Shown one piece after another: positions 1 to 6,137 of a stretch of 7,815 nt of DNA (within the stretch, counting starts at the first letter, position 1; every line of letters starts with the position of its first letter). Origin of the DNA: an uncultured Methylococcaceae bacterium (GTDB lineage: Bacteria > Pseudomonadota > Gammaproteobacteria > Methylococcales > Methylomonadaceae). The stretch lies in the NCBI GenBank assembly GCA_903839795.1, contig CAIMDR010000567.1:1-7815 (forward strand), read 5' to 3'. The notes beneath the pieces are model-generated. The model did no database searches and was not told the DNA's origin. It was given only the letters and a program-made list of their open reading frames with translations. Both the position numbers and the translations under genes were made by a program.

Positions 1-1337
1 ATGCCGCAGATATTTATTTCCAGTCCAGTCATTCTGAATCCTGGGTAATGGAAGGCGGCATCATTAAAGAGGGCAGTCATAGTATTGAGCAGGGCGCTGG
101 CGTGCGTGCTGTATCAGGCGAGAAAACCGGTTTTGCTTATAGCGACCGGATTGAGCTTTCGGTATTATTGGAAGCGGCTAATAATGTTAAAGCCATTGTC
201 AGACAAGGGCAAGATGCTCAGGTTGGCTTGGTAAAAGCGGCTGGCTGGCCCCTTTATTATCCGGTTATCAACCCCTTAAAATCATTGGCCGATCAAGAAA
301 AAATAGATTTGTTACGCACTGTTGAGAGTGAAACCCGCAAACTGGATAGCCGTATAGAAGAAGTTATTGTCAGTCTGAGCGGCTCGCATGAAAGTATTTT
401 GGTAGCCAATCAGGACGGTTCCTTAGCCGCTGACGTAAGGCCGTTGGTGCGCATGAATGTAACGGTTATTGTTGAAGAAAACGGTCGGCGTGAACAGGGC
501 GGCATGGGCGGTGGCGGGCGGAGTGATTACCGTTATTTTATCGATCAAAACCGAGGCTTGGAATACGGTAAAGAAGCGGTCAGGCAGGCGTTGGTCAATC
601 TGGAAGCAGAAGATGCGCCGGCTGGTAATATGACGGTCGTATTGGGGCCGGGTTGGCCGGGTATTTTACTGCATGAAGCGATTGGTCACGGCTTGGAAGG
701 TGACTTTAACCGCAAAGGCACGTCGGCATTTAGTGGTCGGGTGGGTGAGCGGGTGGCTTCCAGTTTATGTACCGTGGTCGATGACGGAACCCTGCAAGGG
801 CGTCGTGGTTCGTTAAGTATTGATGATGAAGGTACGCCTACCGAAAAAACCGTACTGATTGAGAATGGTATTCTCAAAGGCTACATGCAGGATAAACTTA
901 ATGCGCGTTTAATGGGGGTTAAGTCCACCGGTAACGGCCGTCGTGAATCTTATGCCAGTTTGCCGATGCCACGCATGACCAATACCTATATGTTGCCCGG
1001 CTCTCATAATCCCGAAGAAATTATAAAATCGGTAAAAAAAGGCCTGTATGCCAAAAACTTTGCCGGTGGACAGGTTGATATTACCTCGGGCAAGTTTGTG
1101 TTTTCTGCCAGTGAAGCGTATTTGATTGAAAATGGCAAAATAACCCGTGCCGTTAAAGGGGCGACCCTGATTGGCAACGGCCCTGACGTGTTAACCAAAG
1201 TGTCTATGGTCGGCACCGATCTTGAGCTGGATAGTGGAGTCGGTACTTGCGGCAAAGAAGGACAAAGCGTGCCGGTTGGAGTTGGTCAACCTACAATGAA
1301 GATTGATGGCTTGACGGTTGGCGGGACGAGTGTCTAG
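1..1337 (+). CDS. tldD: Metalloprotease subunit TldD (5' partial)
   Basis: The coding frame is already open at base 3 and reads [13 protein letters not shown], which aligns with about residue 36 of E. coli TldD, so roughly 35 N-terminal residues lie upstream; the ATG at 48 is internal. About 444 codons are visible. The zinc-binding HExxxH motif (HEAIGH) is at 672-689, inside the family signature [14 protein letters not shown], and the conserved C-terminal CGKEGQS(x)PVGVGQPT segment is at about 1249-1293. TldD is the catalytic subunit of the cytoplasmic TldD-TldE protease, which in E. coli trims peptides such as the microcin B17 precursor and degrades CcdA antitoxin. The end, LTVGGTSV, matches the family C-terminus (LTVGGTA), so the protein looks complete even though its TAG stop lies inside the terminus of the palindromic element that follows. 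Its partner is the pmbA/tldE gene at 3872. Composition is GC-richer than the inserted block (37/60 G+C at 601-660). Confidence 0.96.
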   Translation, partial: AADIYFQSSHSESWVMEGGIIKEGSHSIEQGAGVRAVSGEKTGFAYSDRIELSVLLEAANNVKAIVRQGQDAQVGLVKAAGWPLYYPVINPLKSLADQEKIDLLRTVESETRKLDSRIEEVIVSLSGSHESILVANQDGSLAADVRPLVRMNVTVIVEENGRREQGGMGGGGRSDYRYFIDQNRGLEYGKEAVRQALVNLEAEDAPAGNMTVVLGPGWPGILLHEAIGHGLEGDFNRKGTSAFSGRVGERVASSLCTVVDDGTLQGRRGSLSIDDEGTPTEKTVLIENGILKGYMQDKLNARLMGVKSTGNGRRESYASLPMPRMTNTYMLPGSHNPEEIIKSVKKGLYAKNFAGGQVDITSGKFVFSASEAYLIENGKITRAVKGATLIGNGPDVLTKVSMVGTDLELDSGVGTCGKEGQSVPVGVGQPTMKIDGLTVGGTSV

Positions 1338-1441
1338 GTGATTTCTGCGAAAGAACTTACCCATTAGACGAATCCAATCGCTTATTTTATTGGGAAAATC
1401 CTACTTTTAACGGGTAAAATATTCTCCGGAAATCACCCTAG
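1334..1441. repeat. MITE-like imperfect palindrome with inverted termini
   Basis: CTAGGTGATTTC (1334-1345) is mirrored by GAAATCACCCTAG (1429-1441), with one extra base in the right arm. A second pair lies inside, TTACCC (1357-1362) with GGGTAA (1412-1417), and both arms keep an 11-nt gap to the outer pair, so the halves are symmetric. CCAAT (1374-1378) and ATTGG (1389-1393) can close the hairpin. No ORF fits inside. TA dinucleotides at both outer edges (1335-1336, 1439-1440) would suit a TA-targeting (IS630/Tc1-like) non-autonomous element. The left terminus overlaps the tldD stop codon. TTTT follows at 1442-1445, so a role as transcription terminator for tldD is an alternative or additional reading. 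I could not identify the family. Confidence 0.6.
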
Positions 1442-1443
1442 TT

Positions 1444-1473
1444 TTAACCAAGGAATTCCTTAACAGCGATAAT
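1444..1473 (+). promoter_or_regulatory. Possible promoter/operator of the restriction operon
   Basis: A 12-bp perfect palindrome, AAGGAATTCCTT, lies at 1450-1461, 34 nt before the nuclease ATG. It overlaps a weak promoter-like pair: TTAACC (1444-1449) and GATAAT (1468-1473) with an 18-nt spacer. The palindrome would then occupy the spacer, a plausible position for autoregulatory binding. It also overlaps CCAAGG (1448-1453). This assignment rests on motif inspection only. Confidence 0.3.
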
Positions 1474-1495
1474 GGCCTATATTTGACCAACAAAA

Positions 1496-2347
1496 ATGAC
1501 AGAATTAGAAATAGTAATAAAGATTTATAGAGAGCTGATTGTAAAAATAGGAAAGAAAGGTATTCCCGTTGACCTAAGGGCAAAATCAATTGTTGGAACC
1601 GTACAGGACGACCCTTTTGACACTTGGATTGGGCTTGAAATTAAAGATGCTTTACCAAAAACCTTTGAAATCTTTCATTCTGGTTCATTAACTACCCCGG
1701 ACTTAATTATACGTGACAAAAAATCAGGAGCAGTTGTAGGCTTAGAGATAAAAAAGCTAATTCAAAAATCTAATGGAAGCGATTCAAGAGGATTGACAAT
1801 TGATTACAATAGTTGCCTGCCTTGTGGCTCAACTTTAATTAAAATAGGGGAAGAAGCCGTTGTTATCCCTTGCTTTTATTTATTTGCACTTTTGGATATA
1901 ACAAGCTCCAGCATAGTGACATTAATTGTTTTGGATGGCGATTTTTTAAATTATGACTTTGAGATTCATAAAGAATCCAAATACTCCAATTTCACGGAAT
2001 ACGAGCATGGCCCCTATGGTGAAGGATCTGTAAGACACAGAAAAATGTATACTTATCCCAACCCCTTAAATTCTAAAATTACCGAATTTCATTTAAGACA
2101 TATTCTCGTCGCCAAGAAAGTTGACTTTGAAAAGATAAAAGAAGATAAAAATATTTCTGAAAAAATTATCCGTACTGACAAGCATGGAAATTCGTTTTTC
2201 TATTATCTGAAAGACGAGACTAAAGACTTAAAAAATACCGAAGGAAACCTCAAAACATTGAACGATATATTTGATGCCTGCAAACTGCGCAAACCTAAAT
2301 TAAGAACCGCTTCAATCCCTTCAATCCCAAGATTAAAAACTGAATAA
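1496..2347 (+). CDS. Putative type II restriction endonuclease (PD-(D/E)xK)
   Basis: This 283-aa protein is placed directly before a C5-cytosine methyltransferase. A candidate PD-(D/E)xK nuclease core is visible: P68-D69 in SGSLTTPDLIIRD, then E84-I85-K86 in VVGLEIKKL, 14 residues apart on what would be adjacent strands. Downstream segments include RGLTIDYNSCLPCG (98-111) and YPNPLNSKI (187-195). I do not recognise a named enzyme, so no cutting site is proposed. An in-frame TGA at 1484-1486 precedes the ATG, making 1496 the first possible ATG; it has no clear Shine-Dalgarno sequence. Composition is strikingly AT-rich (15/60 G+C at 1501-1560), unlike tldD, which suggests horizontal acquisition. 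The gene ends 2 nt before the methyltransferase start. It would cleave unmethylated incoming DNA. The nuclease role is inferred from the motif plus context. Confidence 0.78.
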   Translation: MTELEIVIKIYRELIVKIGKKGIPVDLRAKSIVGTVQDDPFDTWIGLEIKDALPKTFEIFHSGSLTTPDLIIRDKKSGAVVGLEIKKLIQKSNGSDSRGLTIDYNSCLPCGSTLIKIGEEAVVIPCFYLFALLDITSSSIVTLIVLDGDFLNYDFEIHKESKYSNFTEYEHGPYGEGSVRHRKMYTYPNPLNSKITEFHLRHILVAKKVDFEKIKEDKNISEKIIRTDKHGNSFFYYLKDETKDLKNTEGNLKTLNDIFDACKLRKPKLRTASIPSIPRLKTE

Positions 2348-2349
2348 TT

Positions 2350-3489
2350 ATGTCGGTATTGAAAAATAAAGATAATTCAGATTATACCTATCTTGGTCTG
2401 TTTGCAGGTGGGGGGGGGTTGGATTTAGGCTTTGAGAAAGCAGGATTTATTCATACTGAGTCAAATGAAATTCTTGGCTACGCCATTGAAACGTTAAAAT
2501 TAAACAGACCTCAATGGGACTTGTTTCATGGAGATGTAAGAGAATATACGCCAAGTTTTAAAAAAGGATTAGATGTCTTATTGGCTGGATTTCCTTGCCA
2601 AGGATTTTCGTTGGGTGGTAACCGTGATAAAAATGATGAAAGAAATTCTCTATACAAAGAAGTGATCCGCATAGCTAAAATTATGCAACCAAGAGTTATT
2701 GTAATGGAAAATGTTCTGAATTTAAGAACTATGATGCATCCAGAAACAGGAAAACCTTTTGCACAGCAAATTTCAGATGAACTTTCTGCAATTGGCTATA
2801 CAACAAATTATAATTTTTTCAGGGTATCAGAACACGGAGTACCGCAAACAAGACGAAGATTTATTTTTATTGCCTATAAAGCGGACACGCTTAAACACTT
2901 TAGGTTTCCACAGCCTGAAAAAGATACCACAATAAGAGATTTTATCTTTGAGTTAGGCCAAGACCTTACCGTAAAGCTACCAAATCACGATCCAACGTGG
3001 GGGTTTAAAAGTTACGCACATACTGAAACAGGCGAACATTTCAACAAGGAAGCAATTGTAATACCCGTCAGGTTAAGCAGAACTGCTTCAGAAGGGACAC
3101 CCATAAGAGACTTTGACTCTCCTTTCCCAGCCATTGATACGGCTACAGTTTGGGGGTGGGCTGTTGGAAATGTAATAGCCAACAGAATAGAAAAAGATAG
3201 GGAAAATGCAATGTATGTTAGAAACCCTGAGTCAACAGCAAAGCTTTGGCGGATTAATGCCAGTAAAATAAGACCTTTTACAGCCAGAGAATATGCGAGA
3301 ATTCAGACCTTTCCTGACGACTGGGTTTTTTATGGCAACAACAAGCGTGAATTGCAATTACAAATCGGCAATGCTGTGCCAGTAAATTTCGCTAAAAGAA
3401 TTGCCATTAAAGTAAGGCAAGCATTGGAAGTGCTTGATGGGCGCGTAGATAATTTTATTGAAATTGGCGAACAAATGAGTATTTTTTAG
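2350..3489 (+). CDS. DNA (cytosine-5-)-methyltransferase of type II R-M system
   Basis: The 379-aa protein carries the ordered motifs of C5-cytosine methyltransferases. Motif I is FAGGGGLDLGFEKAG (18-32, AdoMet binding). Motif IV is AGFPCQGFS with catalytic Cys83. Motif VI is ENV (120-122), motif VIII is QTRRR (166-170), motif IX is TAREYARIQTFPDDW (311-325), and motif X is IGNAVP (339-344). The roughly 140 residues between VIII and IX are the target-recognition region. That length suits a single-specificity enzyme, but the target cannot be read from it. Only about 15 residues precede motif I, so there is no N-terminal helix-turn-helix for self-repression. The enzyme would protect the host from the upstream nuclease. 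It starts 2 nt after the nuclease stop with no evident Shine-Dalgarno, implying translational coupling. Motif I is encoded through a run of nine G bases (2410-2418), so slippage there would truncate the protein near residue 24. Confidence 0.96.
   Translation: MSVLKNKDNSDYTYLGLFAGGGGLDLGFEKAGFIHTESNEILGYAIETLKLNRPQWDLFHGDVREYTPSFKKGLDVLLAGFPCQGFSLGGNRDKNDERNSLYKEVIRIAKIMQPRVIVMENVLNLRTMMHPETGKPFAQQISDELSAIGYTTNYNFFRVSEHGVPQTRRRFIFIAYKADTLKHFRFPQPEKDTTIRDFIFELGQDLTVKLPNHDPTWGFKSYAHTETGEHFNKEAIVIPVRLSRTASEGTPIRDFDSPFPAIDTATVWGWAVGNVIANRIEKDRENAMYVRNPESTAKLWRINASKIRPFTAREYARIQTFPDDWVFYGNNKRELQLQIGNAVPVNFAKRIAIKVRQALEVLDGRVDNFIEIGEQMSIF
2410..2418 (+). repeat. G9 homopolymer inside methyltransferase motif I
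   Basis: Nine consecutive G bases encode three of the four glycines of motif I (GGT GGG GGG GGG). All four-fold Gly codons would serve the protein, so the pure G run is not needed for function. Gain or loss of one base shifts the frame about 24 codons into the gene. The run is in frame as given. It is both a candidate phase-variation tract and a place where sequencing errors are common. Confidence 0.85.
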
Positions 3490-3492
3490 ACA

Positions 3493-3762
3493 ATGATTAA
3501 AATCATCCAGGTACAGTATAGACAGCAGAAAATTCTGCGATTGTATTTTTCCGATAATTCTTATGGAGATTATGATTTACAATCGGTGTGTGACAGACAA
3601 ACGGAATTGGTTATTCCTTTGAATGATGAGCAGTATTTTAAGCAATTTTTTTTAGAGCTCGGTGCGCTGTGTTGGCGTAATGGTTTGGAATTAAGCCCCT
3701 GCAATATTCACAGAAAACTTGAAGAACAACAAAAACTGCATTATGAATCCAAAGTTGCATAA
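3493..3762 (+). CDS. DUF2442-family small protein, third gene of R-M operon
   Basis: The 89-aa protein fits the DUF2442 layout: an N-terminal strand-rich part (IIQVQYRQQKILRLYFSDN), an acidic 'DYDL' segment, a central PLNDEQYFKQFF, and the C-terminal hallmark GALCWRNGLELSPCNI, which corresponds to the family's 'WPNG.DL.P' pattern. The molecular function of the family is unknown; members are often found next to DUF4160 proteins, and a toxin-antitoxin role has been suggested. Here there is no DUF4160 neighbour. The ATG lies 3 nt after the methyltransferase stop with no clear Shine-Dalgarno, so it is probably translated by coupling as part of the restriction operon. It shares that block's AT-rich composition (19/60 G+C at 3541-3600). 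The family call comes from recalled pattern similarity. Any role in restriction control is inference. Confidence 0.7.
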   Translation: MIKIIQVQYRQQKILRLYFSDNSYGDYDLQSVCDRQTELVIPLNDEQYFKQFFLELGALCWRNGLELSPCNIHRKLEEQQKLHYESKVA

Positions 3763-3871
3763 CGTAGAAAATAGACAAAAAAATCGGCAAGTTGGGTACG
3801 TTTTCGCAAGAAATGATATCCGGCATGTTTGGTAAAAGCCGCTACAACTCACTTAAAATTTAGAGATCACC
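3763..3871. other. Intergenic right boundary of the R-M block
   Basis: These 109 bases separate the DUF2442 stop from tldE. No copy of the 1334-1441 termini is seen here. AACGTA (3761-3766) can pair with TACGTT (3797-3802) across a 30-nt loop, too weak to call a terminator. A short open frame, 3768-3863, reads GTFSQEMISGMFGKS in its middle and has no start codon near its beginning. It may be a gene remnant or chance. TAAAAT at 3854-3859 could be a -10 for tldE, with only a poor TTGGTA (3829-3834) 19 nt upstream. Confidence 0.3.
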
Positions 3872-5203
3872 GTGCAAAACCAAGAAGAAATAAACCGTTT
3901 AAAAAATACCGTTCAAAACTTGTTGGACGAAGCAAAAAAACAAGGTGCCAGTGCGGCCGAAGCAGGTTTGAGCCAGGAAAACGGCTTGTCTGTGTCAGCG
4001 CGTCTGGGTGATGTTGAAACGATTGAGCATCATTGTGGTCAAGGCCTCGGCATAACGGTCTATTTTGACCAACGCAAAGGTTCCGCGAGCACCACCGATT
4101 TGTCGCCGGAATCCATTAAAGAAACGGTTAGCGCGGCCTGTAGTATTGCCCGCTATACCAGTGAAGACACTTATGCCGGATTGCCGGAAGAAGCGTTGCT
4201 GGCCACTGAATTCCCCGATCTTGATCTTAATCATCCGTGGGATCTTAGCGTTGATAACGCGATTGCTTTGGCTATTGAATGCGAAGATGCCGGCCGCACT
4301 TATCATGCTGAAATCAGTAATTCCGAAGGTGCATCAGTCAATACCCATCAAGGCATCCATGTGATGGGTAATAGTCTGGGCTTTCTTCAGGGCTATATTT
4401 CCACTCGCCATTCCTTAAGTTGTTCAGTATTGGCGCAGCGTGGCGACAGTATGCAGCGTGATTACTGGTATAGCGTAGCAAGAAATGCCCAGGATTTGGA
4501 AGCCGCTGCCGAGATAGGTAAAAAAGCCGCAGAGCGAGCACTTAGACGATTGGAAGGGCGCAGCTTAAGCACCCGGCAATGCCCCGTTTTGTACAGCGCA
4601 GAAGCGGCTTCAGGATTATTGTCTTCATTTATAGGCGCAATCAGTGGCGGCAACTTATACCGAAAGGCTTCGTTCTTACTGGATGCCCTGGATAGCCAAG
4701 TTTTTCCGGAATTTGTTCATATCCACGAACAGCCCTATTTAATAGGTGCATTGGGCAGTGCCGCCTACGATGGCGAAGGCGTAGCGACAAAAAACCGCGA
4801 TCTTGTCTCCGACGGTATTTTACGCAGTTATGTCTTAAGCACTTATTCCGCACGTAAATTGGGGATGCACAGTACCGGTAACGCGGGTGGGGTACGTAAT
4901 TTAACCATAGATTCAGGTGCGCTTGATTATCAGGGCATGTTAAAGCTGATGGGTACCGGTTTGTTGGTTACCGAACTAATGGGACAAGGCGTTAATATAC
5001 TCACGGGCGATTATTCACGCGGTGCCGCAGGATTTTGGGTGGAAAATGGCGAAATTCAATATCCGGTTGAAGAAATCACCGTTGCCGGCAACATGAAAGA
5101 TATGTTAAAAAATATAGTCGCCGTAGGCAATGACATTGATTATCGCGGTAACGTTCGCACAGGCTCAATACTGGTTGAGCGCATGTCGATCGCCGGGGAA
5201 TAA
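3872..5203 (+). CDS. pmbA: Metalloprotease-associated subunit TldE/PmbA
   Basis: The 443-aa protein matches E. coli PmbA/TldE throughout: GLGITVYFDQRKGSASTTDL, the LGFLQGYISTRHSLS segment, the IGAISGGNLYRK segment, STYSARKLGMHSTGNAGG, and the near-identical LMGQGVNILTGDYSRGAAGF, ending with SILVERMSIAGE. Like its relatives it lacks the HExxxH zinc site; it pairs with TldD to form the working protease. The start is GTG: an in-frame TAA at 3854-3856 leaves no other standard start before it, and AGAG at 3862-3865 gives a modest Shine-Dalgarno. Slightly shorter at the N-terminus than E. coli PmbA (about 450 aa), it looks complete. It is separated from tldD by the restriction block, so the pair probably no longer shares a transcript unless read-through occurs. 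Composition resembles tldD rather than the insert. Confidence 0.96.
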   Translation: MQNQEEINRLKNTVQNLLDEAKKQGASAAEAGLSQENGLSVSARLGDVETIEHHCGQGLGITVYFDQRKGSASTTDLSPESIKETVSAACSIARYTSEDTYAGLPEEALLATEFPDLDLNHPWDLSVDNAIALAIECEDAGRTYHAEISNSEGASVNTHQGIHVMGNSLGFLQGYISTRHSLSCSVLAQRGDSMQRDYWYSVARNAQDLEAAAEIGKKAAERALRRLEGRSLSTRQCPVLYSAEAASGLLSSFIGAISGGNLYRKASFLLDALDSQVFPEFVHIHEQPYLIGALGSAAYDGEGVATKNRDLVSDGILRSYVLSTYSARKLGMHSTGNAGGVRNLTIDSGALDYQGMLKLMGTGLLVTELMGQGVNILTGDYSRGAAGFWVENGEIQYPVEEITVAGNMKDMLKNIVAVGNDIDYRGNVRTGSILVERMSIAGE

Positions 5204-5426
5204 TCCGTCGTCATCGGGTTGTCTTAACAAGTAACTATCTTAAACTCGATCTTCAAGTTTTTAATTCTTGATTTCGGGTAGTCAGCTATAACAACAAGTA
5301 TTAAAGAGAAAAATGTTGTTTTTGTACCCATCATTTACCCGTTACGCGTTTATTCTCGTCGATAAGGTAAAAAAGGTAATCTTGAGTAGTTCGCTGAACA
5401 AGCGAAAAAGATGATTGAGCGATTTG
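5204..5426. other. Intergenic region after tldE, no confident gene
   Basis: No supported gene lies here. AACAACA (5290-5296) pairs perfectly with TGTTGTT (5314-5320) and is followed by TTTG, a weak AT-rich hairpin that might end the tldE transcript. An ATG at 5313 opens a 33-codon frame to 5414, with AGAGA a few bases upstream. Its product would have a short hydrophobic start and a basic tail, but I have no evidence that it is expressed. Another frame reads FAEQAKKMIERFA and stops at the TAG inside the repeat boundary, possibly a decayed gene end. Confidence 0.35.
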
Positions 5427-5511
5427 CGTAGGATGGGTAGATCAACGCGAAACCCATCGCATTGGAGGTTGATTATGATGGGTTTCGGCTATCGCCTCTA
5501 CCCATCCTACG
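5427..5511. repeat. Palindromic repeat, copy 1, with terminator-like T tract
   Basis: Outer arms CGTAGGATGGGTAGA (5427-5441) and TCTACCCATCCTACG (5497-5511) are perfect 15-bp inverse complements. Inner arms CGAAACCCATC (5448-5458) and GATGGGTTTCG (5477-5487) are perfect over 11 bp. The whole 85 bp can fold into a two-tier hairpin. Six T bases follow at 5515-5520, so on the + strand it could act as a rho-independent terminator. Sequences of this GTAGGATGGGT...ACCCATCCTAC type are, from memory, common dispersed repeats in proteobacterial genomes. A diverged copy lies at 6454-6552. Confidence 0.88.
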
Positions 5512-5522
5512 AGCTTTTTTAG

Positions 5523-5538
5523 TATGATAGCTTGAGCT
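5523..5538 (+). promoter_or_regulatory. Possible promoter -10 and operator of the RelE-type module
   Basis: TATGAT (5523-5528) resembles a -10 box 34 nt before the antitoxin ATG, but no good -35 is visible because the repeat occupies that space. AGCT-TG-AGCT (5529-5538), a small symmetric site, directly follows and could bind the antitoxin or toxin-antitoxin complex, since such modules usually repress themselves. Both assignments are tentative. Confidence 0.28.
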
Positions 5539-5562
5539 GAAACAACAAAAACAGGCGAAACA

Positions 5563-5811
5563 ATGACAACACTCACATTTGACGCTATCGCCCACGATGG
5601 CGTTATCGACTTACCGGTTGAACAGTATGATTTGAATGGTAAAGCAATCAAAGTCATCATTATGGATGATACCAGCGACTATGAGACGGTATTGGAAGAT
5701 TTACAGGACATCATTGCCGCTAATGCCGTGTTGAATCGGGTCAACTCGGGTAAAGAAAAAACCTACTCTATTGTTGAAATGGAGGCTAGATTGAATGCAA
5801 TGGACGGTTAG
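5563..5811 (+). CDS. Antitoxin of RelE-type toxin-antitoxin pair
   Basis: This 82-aa protein is encoded directly before, and overlapping by 17 nt, a RelE-type toxin, which marks it as the antitoxin. Its N-terminal part (TLTFDAIAHDGVIDLP..., residues 3-36) resembles the short beta-rich DUF104/AbrB-like start found in some antitoxins. Its C-terminal part (EDLQDIIAANAVLNRVNSGKE, then YSIVEMEARL) looks like the helical toxin-wrapping tail of RelB/YefM-type antitoxins. The ATG has an AGG Shine-Dalgarno at 5553-5555 with 7-nt spacing. The protein would neutralise the toxin and probably repress the promoter, and would be degraded by proteases under stress. The exact antitoxin family is uncertain; the pairing is the strong evidence. 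Confidence 0.82.
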   Translation: MTTLTFDAIAHDGVIDLPVEQYDLNGKAIKVIIMDDTSDYETVLEDLQDIIAANAVLNRVNSGKEKTYSIVEMEARLNAMDG

Positions 5812-6061
5812 GTTATCAGAAACTGCATTAAAGACATTGGAAAAAATCAACAAACCAGAACAGCTACGGATTAGGCAATTTATAAAAGACAACTTGGAAA
5901 ACCTTGATAATCCGAGAGCAATCGGTAAGGCATTACAGGGAAACTTGAAAGGATTATGGCGGTATCGCGTTGGTAATTATCGTTTAGTCTGTCAAATTTA
6001 TAACAGCGAGTTGATTGTCATGGTGCTGGAGATTGGGCACCGTAAGGATGTATATAAATAA
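5795..6061 (+). CDS. RelE/ParE-family toxin
   Basis: The 88-aa length is typical of the RelE superfamily. The sequence carries its core pattern: an N-terminal WTVRLSETALKTLEKI helix entry, NPRAIGKALQGNLKGLWRYRVGNYRLVCQI (residues 39-68, where K/R residues line the active groove), and the C-terminal EIGHRKDVYK (79-88), with H82, R83 and Y87 in the positions of RelE-type catalytic residues. That makes ribosome-dependent mRNA cleavage the likely activity, although ParE-like gyrase poisoning cannot be excluded from sequence alone. Its ATG lies inside the end of the antitoxin gene, so the two are translationally coupled. The protein appears intact. Confidence 0.9.
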   Translation: MQWTVRLSETALKTLEKINKPEQLRIRQFIKDNLENLDNPRAIGKALQGNLKGLWRYRVGNYRLVCQIYNSELIVMVLEIGHRKDVYK

Positions 6062-6089
6062 ATTATAGCAACTATTTTAGTACAGTTAG

Positions 6090-6112
6090 GGTGGGATGGT
6101 TTTTTGCCCACC
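6090..6112. repeat. Short hairpin before the DUF1902 gene
   Basis: GGTGGG (6090-6095) pairs with CCCACC (6107-6112) across an 11-nt, T-rich loop, and a run of six A follows. There is no T tract after the second arm on either strand, so it is not a normal rho-independent terminator. It resembles a shortened member of the GTAGGGTGGGC/GCCCACC repeat style, related in look but not in sequence to the 5427 and 6454 copies. Confidence 0.5.
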
Positions 6113-6137
6113 AAAAAAGCGTATTTTGGAGAATATC

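Noticed and set aside
1407..1589. 60-aa antisense ORF with hydrophobic stretches overlapping the nuclease start
   Set aside because: It is antisense to a well supported gene, and the hydrophobicity follows from the AT-rich sense sequence. No ribosome site or family match was seen.
3862..3871. Right-hand copy of the 1334-1441 element terminus (GATCACC before tldE)
   Set aside because: Only about six bases match and no palindrome surrounds them, so paired ends flanking the restriction block are not supported.
3829..4011. 60-aa + strand ORF starting before tldE
   Set aside because: Most of it is an out-of-frame shadow of tldE, with a basic composition typical of such shadows and no ribosome site.
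4065..4364. 99-aa + strand ORF within tldE
   Set aside because: Lies wholly inside the strongly supported tldE frame; codon pattern and sequence fit a frame shadow.
3872..5203. RiPP or microcin cluster suggested by the TldD/TldE pair
   Set aside because: No precursor peptide, cyclodehydratase, or exporter gene is present in the window; TldD/TldE is a common housekeeping pair.
5442..5660. 72-aa antisense ORF over the palindromic repeat and antitoxin
   Set aside because: It runs through a repeat arm and opposite a supported antitoxin gene, with no independent evidence.
6090..6112. Rho-independent terminator after the RelE-type toxin
   Set aside because: The hairpin is followed by A bases and there is no T tract after the second arm on either strand.
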